In this document: positions 15,747-19,834 of the stretch, one piece after another
Position numbering within the stretch: position 1 is the first letter of the stretch
Layout: each line of letters opens with the position of its first letter
Source of the DNA: CAZSSM01 sp964609385
GTDB taxonomy: Bacteria; Planctomycetota; Planctomycetia; Isosphaerales; Isosphaeraceae
Assembly: GCA_964609385.1 (NCBI GenBank)
Contig: CAZSSM010000108.1
Location: 1-19,834 of the forward strand
Length of the DNA: 19,834 nucleotides
Direction of reading: 5' to 3'
The notes under the pieces: model-generated
What the model was told of the DNA's origin: nothing
Databases searched by the model: none
What the model saw: only the letters and a program-made list of their open reading frames with translations
Program-made: the position numbers and the translations under genes

Positions 15747-16145
15747 TCATGAGGCCGACGGCGCGACGATGGCGTCGGCCTCGATCTCGATGAGCATGTC
15801 GGGCGCGACCAGGGCGGAGATCCCGACCATCGTGGTGGTGGGATGATGCCCTTGGAAGGCGTCGGCATGTGCCCGACCGTATTCGCCCTGACGGTTGATG
15901 TCGGTGACGTACAATCGGGTCCGGACTACGCAGGTCAGGTCGGCGCCAAGGTCGTTGAGGGCGCGCTCGATGATCGCCAGGCAGCGTCGGGTCTGGGCGT
16001 AGGCGTCGTCGGGCGCGTGGGTGGTGCCGTCCTCGTTTAGAGGTGCCGTGCCGGTCACGAAGATCAGGTTGTCGGCACGAAGCGCCCGGCAGTAGCCGAC
16101 CTGGGTCTCCAAGGGTGCCCCGCTGTAGACGCGTTGAAAAGTCAT
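15747..16145 (-). CDS. Rid-family (YjgF/YER057c/UK114) protein lacking the RidA catalytic Arg
   Basis: 132 residues, standard length for this trimeric fold. Typical segments are GYCRALRADNLIFVTGTAPL, VVRTRLYVTD and the terminal IEIEADAI. In RidA the imine-deaminating Arg sits in a PARS-like motif; here the aligned residues are PTTT, so Arg is replaced by Thr. That places it with the Rid subfamilies not expected to hydrolyse 2-aminoacrylate. GAGAGGA lies just upstream of the ATG at 16145. It is 48 bases downstream of the TIGR03067 gene on the same strand and is possibly co-transcribed. Naming it ridA would overstate the evidence. Confidence 0.85.
   Translation of the reverse strand: MTFQRVYSGAPLETQVGYCRALRADNLIFVTGTAPLNEDGTTHAPDDAYAQTRRCLAIIERALNDLGADLTCVVRTRLYVTDINRQGEYGRAHADAFQGHHPTTTMVGISALVAPDMLIEIEADAIVAPSAS
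15751..15782. terminator. Perfect 10-bp stem at the 3' end of the Rid gene
   Basis: GAGGCCGACG (15751-15760) and CGTCGGCCTC (15773-15782) pair perfectly across a 12-base loop, within the last codons of the Rid gene and 80 bases beyond the convergent DUF1559 stop. There is no T-tract. It could end either transcript, or may simply reflect GC-rich coding sequence. Confidence 0.35.
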
Positions 16146-16193
16146 CGCACGGTCCTCTCTACGATCGTTCCGAACGATAGTCGAGGCGGTCGT

Positions 16194-16646
16194 TCAGGGT
16201 TTGTCTTTGGTGTACACCTGCAGGAGCGGATATCCGTTCCCGCCGAGCGTGAATTCCTCGGGGCGTGAGCCGTCGCGGGTGCGGTTGCAGACGATCAGGC
16301 GGTCGCCGAGGAAGCGGTAGATGCCCCGATTGTCCGGCAACTCCTCGCCGTCGGGACCTCGATAATCGACCAGGTCGAGCTGCTTGGGCTCGGTCGTCTC
16401 GTCGATGACGACCGTTCCTCGGTAGGTGACCTCTTCGCCGGAGGGCAAAACAACGTCGAAGGCGGCGTCGCGACCATGCACCTGTAGTTTCAAGGGAATG
16501 ATATCCAGGATTACGGTTGACCAGTCGCCCTGGATCCGAGCCAAGTCGCCGGTCGTCGTGTCGTCGTTGGTCGACTCGAGCGGGTTTCCCAGCAGGGTTG
16601 CGGCGATCACGATCGGCCCAGCCAGAATCGTTGCATCAAACGGCAT
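16194..16646 (-). CDS. TIGR03067 domain-containing protein
   Basis: 150 residues with the planctomycete-enriched TIGR03067 pattern: an early LARIQGDWSTV, a middle beta-rich section, then RGIYRFLGDRLIVCNRTRDG followed by RPEEFTLGGNGYPLLQVY. A hydrophobic N-terminus (ILAGPIVIAATLLG) suggests export. Function is unknown; the fold is probably lipocalin-like by family habit. GAGGA stands just upstream of the ATG. The AT-rich stretch at about 16667-16700 upstream may carry its promoter. Confidence 0.82.
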   Translation of the reverse strand: MPFDATILAGPIVIAATLLGNPLESTNDDTTTGDLARIQGDWSTVILDIIPLKLQVHGRDAAFDVVLPSGEEVTYRGTVVIDETTEPKQLDLVDYRGPDGEELPDNRGIYRFLGDRLIVCNRTRDGSRPEEFTLGGNGYPLLQVYTKDKP

Positions 16647-16718
16647 GAAATCCTCGTCAGCGTCAGTTAAGTCTTAAAGGTTATTAATGAGTTGGTGAAA
16701 GTGTCGGACGGCCTGATG

Positions 16719-16754
16719 TCGGACCCCCCTCGTTAAGAGGTTGCGGGGGTCCGA
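16719..16754 (-). terminator. 10-bp hairpin after the YncE/phosphoesterase gene
   Basis: TCGGACCCCC (16719-16728) and GGGGGTCCGA (16745-16754) are perfectly complementary, and the loop contains a smaller CCTC/GAGG stem. It starts 18 bases past the stop at 16772 in the minus-strand direction. No T-tract follows, as is common in high-GC genomes. Confidence 0.55.
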
Positions 16755-16771
16755 CGAGGATCACGGTCGGG

Positions 16772-19306
16772 TCAGTCGTTGGCGCCCTCGTCTAGGACGA
16801 CCTTGGCGGCCGAGGGACGATAAACGATCGCGCGTCGAACGGCCGGGGGCAGCGGGGCGTCGGGTCCTTTGATGGCACCCCAGAGGATTTCGTTGAGTTC
16901 GAAGTCGTTGATCTGGTCGTACTCGTCGAAATTCATCTGAAGCGAGCGCTGAGCGCCGTAGCTGGCCAAGGTGTTCTTGGCGTTGAGGTCGATCCGAGCC
17001 GGCACGTGATCGTAGGGGGTCAGATCGGCTTCAGCCTCGAAGCAGTCGAACATCGGGGTGGCCGCCGCGTCGTACTGGCTCATCGGCGGAAGGCCGAGGA
17101 TCAGCTCGATCGTGCGGAGCATGCTCGAGGTCGTGTACTGGGTGCTGACGACGGCCTGGCGTTTGGTGTACGGGCTGATGACCAGTCCAACAGTCCGATG
17201 GGCATCGACGTGGTCTGGGCCGTTCTGGGCATCATCCTGGATCACGAAGATGGCGGTCTTGGGCCAGTAGGAACTATGCGAAACCACGTCGATGATCCGA
17301 CCCAGAGCCAGGTCGTTGCTTCCGACGCAGGCCTGCGGGGTATACCGGCCGGGTCGAGTCCCGTCGGTGTGGTCCTCGCCGAGGCTCATGATCATGAACC
17401 GGGGCAGGTTGCCGTCGCGTTCGAACTGGCGAAACTCCTCGATGAAGATGTCGGCGTTATCGGTGTCTCGGGCACGGGTGCCTGGCACCTTGGGGACCCG
17501 GAAGGTCGGATGAACGTGACCGACTAGACCGGGCACACGCGCAACCGACTTGACGGTTCCGTCGGGTTGAGTCTGGCGGTCGGTGTACTCGCCGTAGCTC
17601 CGATAGGTCAGGCCATGCCGTGCGCAGAGGTCCCAGATGAAGCCCGAGGGGGGCGTCGAGAGGTCCTGCTCGTCATCGTCATCGACGCCTCCGCGGCCCG
17701 AGTAGGTTAGCAGCCAGTCTCGGGCGATGTAATCGGTGTTGTAGGCCATCGTCGACCAGGGGTGACCGTCGCGCGAGACCTGGCCGTTGCAGTAAAGGTT
17801 GTCCAGCAGGACGAACTCACGAGCCAGCTTGTGGTGGTTAGGAGTCACTTCCTCGCCGAACATCACCAGGGACGGGTCGCCGTTGCCTTCAGGCATGTCG
17901 CCGAAGACCTGATCGTAGGTCCGGTTCTCCTTGATGATGTAGAGGACGTGCTCGATCGGCCCGGTCTGGCCGACATTGGTCGGGATCACTGTTTCGCGCT
18001 CTGAGGGGGCCATACCCAGTAGCTCGTCGGAGTAAGGGCAGTTTTCGTAGACGGTCTCGGTGTACTCCTGGAGTCGTTCGTTGTTGGGGATTGGGACGAT
18101 TGAGAGGGCGCCCGAGAGGGTCGTGCCGATATATGGGTAGGGCAATCCGGGCCGACCGCCCTCACGGTCGTCCTCCTCGTCGTAGAAGGGATTCGCCTTG
18201 GTCTGGTTGCCCTTACCGACACCGACCAGCAACGAGCGGCCATCGGGAGTGACGGCGAGGGCCGTCGGGTACCAACCGGTCGGGATGAAACCGCGGACCA
18301 GGCTCTGGCTGGGCGCGGTGATGTCTACGACAGCCACACAGTTATTGTCAGCGTTGGCCACAAATAGGGTTGATCCATCGGAGCTGACTGCGACAGCGTC
18401 AGGCGTGCTACCCTCGGGGGCGTTGGGGAACAGCGCGGTGACGATCGTCTCGGTGACGATCCCGCGAGACGTGTCGATCACTGAGACGCTGTTGCTACTG
18501 GAGCAGGCCACGAAAAGACGGTTATCGCTGGGATGAACGGCGATCTGATTGGGATGCTCACCCACAGCGATCCGTCGAATGACGCGGAGCGAGTCGGGGT
18601 CGACTACCAGGACGCAGCGATCGGCCCAATCGCTGATATAGATCCGGGCGCCGTTGCGTGAGAGGACCACGTCATAGGGACGCTGACCGACCTCGGCGAC
18701 GCGCTCGCCGCCGCTGGCCAGATCGATCGCCGTGATCGTGCCGGCGTCGATGTCGAGCGAGTAGAGCGTGCTCTTGTCGGGGCTGAGCAGGAGCCCGCTG
18801 CGGAACCGATTGTCGGCGCGACGGGCTTCGACGGTCTCAGTCGCCTCGCCCGGCTCGATCGGTTCCCCCTTGATCAGGGTCGATCCCTCTCGAGTGAATT
18901 GATGGATCAGGCCGGCTCCGCCGCCCGACCACCAGATCCGACTTGTTTCGTCGTCAACTGCGAGCCCGAACCAACTCTGGAACACGTCGGCCTGTCCAAC
19001 GACCTCGGCCGCCTCCAGGTCGATTAGGCTTAGTTCATGCTTGTTATAGCCGCTCGAGGCGACCAGTGCGTACCGACTGGACGGGTCGGTGTGGATGTCC
19101 AGGATCAGGTCGTTGAGCACGACATGACGGCCGGCCGGCCGGATCGTCCAGCCGTTGGGGAGCAGGAATCCGCCCTCGATCGGCCCGGCGTATCGCGGTT
19201 TCGACGGTTCGATCGATGACTCGGTGTCCTGCGCTTGACATATGGTGGGGGTCATGAGCCCCACGATCATGGTCGATAGGACGATGGGTCTCAGCAAGTC
19301 TCTCAT
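16772..19306 (-). CDS. Bifunctional YncE-like beta-propeller/phosphoesterase (alkaline phosphatase superfamily) protein
   Basis: 844 residues from the ATG at 19306, preceded by AAAGGA. The frame is open to 19582, but the extra 92 residues lack structure and would precede the signal peptide (LLRPIVLSTMIVGLMTPTICQA, cleavage likely after QA). Residues about 60-370 are a YncE/cytochrome cd1-type propeller with repeated blades such as LSPDKSTLYSLDIDAGTITA and HPSDNRLFVACSSSNSVSVI. Residues about 450-790 are a phosphoesterase (PF04185-like) domain with IIKENRTYDQVFGD, NGQVSRDGHPWST, GEDHTDGTRPGRYTP, VIQDDAQNGPDHVDAHRT and an SPY segment, keeping the expected metal and nucleophile regions. It is an exported enzyme, possibly hydrolysing phosphomono- or diesters, with the propeller as a binding module. 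The substrate is unknown. Confidence 0.9.
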   Translation of the reverse strand: MRDLLRPIVLSTMIVGLMTPTICQAQDTESSIEPSKPRYAGPIEGGFLLPNGWTIRPAGRHVVLNDLILDIHTDPSSRYALVASSGYNKHELSLIDLEAAEVVGQADVFQSWFGLAVDDETSRIWWSGGGAGLIHQFTREGSTLIKGEPIEPGEATETVEARRADNRFRSGLLLSPDKSTLYSLDIDAGTITAIDLASGGERVAEVGQRPYDVVLSRNGARIYISDWADRCVLVVDPDSLRVIRRIAVGEHPNQIAVHPSDNRLFVACSSSNSVSVIDTSRGIVTETIVTALFPNAPEGSTPDAVAVSSDGSTLFVANADNNCVAVVDITAPSQSLVRGFIPTGWYPTALAVTPDGRSLLVGVGKGNQTKANPFYDEEDDREGGRPGLPYPYIGTTLSGALSIVPIPNNERLQEYTETVYENCPYSDELLGMAPSERETVIPTNVGQTGPIEHVLYIIKENRTYDQVFGDMPEGNGDPSLVMFGEEVTPNHHKLAREFVLLDNLYCNGQVSRDGHPWSTMAYNTDYIARDWLLTYSGRGGVDDDDEQDLSTPPSGFIWDLCARHGLTYRSYGEYTDRQTQPDGTVKSVARVPGLVGHVHPTFRVPKVPGTRARDTDNADIFIEEFRQFERDGNLPRFMIMSLGEDHTDGTRPGRYTPQACVGSNDLALGRIIDVVSHSSYWPKTAIFVIQDDAQNGPDHVDAHRTVGLVISPYTKRQAVVSTQYTTSSMLRTIELILGLPPMSQYDAAATPMFDCFEAEADLTPYDHVPARIDLNAKNTLASYGAQRSLQMNFDEYDQINDFELNEILWGAIKGPDAPLPPAVRRAIVYRPSAAKVVLDEGAND

Positions 19307-19648
19307 GACAGCGATCCTTTGGCGGAGCGGCGACGGGGGAGTCGTTCGCGACGACCCGGAGGGGAGGAGACGCTCTCGAGGACGGGAGATGCGGATCGAA
19401 ACCCGCGACCCGTTAGGCAAGTCGCCCCCGAGACCAGCGCTGATTGTTACCGGTGCGATTGGACCGATCCAGGAAGCGGCCGACAATTCCTCTGACAAAA
19501 ATTTTGATTGTTCCAAATTTTTTCTGTGAGGCATTGAAAAACCGTCGGCGGGACCCCATACTCGGATCGAGTGACGGTCCAAATCGGACAGGGTCCGATC
19601 CGCATGAGCCGGTTGATGGGCCGCGCAGTCATGTTCTGGGAGGTGATC
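19307..19648. promoter_or_regulatory. Divergent intergenic region with AT-rich island
   Basis: 342 bases between the leftward YncE/phosphoesterase gene and a rightward lipoprotein gene. Bases 19491-19540 are only about 28% GC, with A/T tracts (CAAAAATTTTG, CAAATTTTTTC) forming a loose inverted repeat. This is probably the shared promoter or operator zone. I could not assign exact -35/-10 boxes. Confidence 0.4.
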
Positions 19649-19834
19649 GTGGGTGTTGATCGGAAGACATGGTCGGTTAGGCGTGGGGGGCTCGGCATTC
19701 GTTCGTTGGGATCAGACGCCGGTCTCTCTGTGGGCTGCATCGCGCAGTTGACGCTGGCCGTGGGATTGGGCGTGCTCTTCGCGTTCGGGTGCGAAGGGCC
19801 GACGGCGACGGGTTCGGGATCGGAGGCGATCCGG
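19649..19834 (+). CDS. Putative lipoprotein, N-terminal part only (runs off the window)
   Basis: An open frame of 62 codons from GTG 19649 to the window edge, preceded by GGGAGG a few bases upstream; an in-frame ATG at 19631 has no ribosome binding site. A basic N-region is followed by a hydrophobic segment, LTLAVGLGVLFAFGC, a good lipobox with Cys48, then a Gly/Thr/Ser-rich stretch typical of the linker after a lipidated cysteine. A long N-region (about 33 residues) before the hydrophobic core is unusual, and the start may be further in. No family can be named from what is visible. Confidence 0.55.
   Translation, partial: MGVDRKTWSVRRGGLGIRSLGSDAGLSVGCIAQLTLAVGLGVLFAFGCEGPTATGSGSEAIR

Noticed and set aside
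19307..19582. 92-residue extension of the YncE/phosphoesterase protein
   Set aside because: It would place a signal peptide internally at residue 93; the ATG at 19306 has AAAGGA upstream and begins directly with the signal peptide.

Overview
The window looks like high-GC chromosomal DNA from a planctomycete, most likely of the Isosphaeraceae type. The reasons are a DUF1559 prepilin-like protein with the C-terminal H-x9-DG motif, a TIGR03067-type protein, a DUF1573 membrane-anchored protein, a YncE/phosphoesterase fusion, CxxCH cytochromes built into larger proteins, and an ECF sigma/membrane-protein pair. No tRNA, rRNA, CRISPR array or insertion sequence was seen. The taxonomic call is inference from gene content.

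Layout. (1) 1-4268, plus strand: a compact catabolic operon. It starts inside a reading frame that joins the C-terminal end of a Gfo/Idh/MocA-type oxidoreductase to a cyclase-family metal hydrolase. A 3-oxo-tetronate kinase (OtnK), a 3-oxo-tetronate-4-phosphate decarboxylase-like class II aldolase (OtnC), a small LsrG/ABM-fold protein and an isocitrate/isopropylmalate-type dehydrogenase follow. OtnK plus OtnC is the known route from four-carbon acid sugars to dihydroxyacetone phosphate. The usual LtnD/OtnI partners are not visible, so the other genes may supply the oxidation and isomerisation steps. (2) 4453-7455, plus: a roughly 1000-residue polytopic membrane protein with a C-terminal patatin-type lipase domain. 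(3) 10445-7535, minus: a DUF1573 protein followed by a lipoprotein that joins a degenerate 5'-nucleotidase-like domain to a tetraheme cytochrome domain. (4) 10854-13909, plus, divergent from (3): ECF sigma factor, a single-pass membrane protein that is probably the anti-sigma factor, and an exported protein with two heme motifs and two PDZ domains, ending at a good intrinsic terminator. (5) 14059-15670, plus: an arsenate reductase/LMW-phosphatase-like protein and a DUF1559 protein. (6) 19306-15747, minus: a YncE beta-propeller/phosphoesterase protein, a TIGR03067 protein and a Rid-family protein. (7) From 19649, plus: the start of a lipoprotein gene cut by the window end.

The best candidate for an undescribed system is the sigma factor/membrane protein/diheme-PDZ operon together with the divergent DUF1573/tetraheme operon. 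It could be a cell-envelope redox or heme signalling module, in which an exported diheme-PDZ protein reports through a membrane anti-sigma factor to an ECF sigma factor. The second candidate is the rewired tetronate operon, with its oxidoreductase-cyclase fusion and a dehydrogenase that has Phe where the catalytic Tyr is expected.
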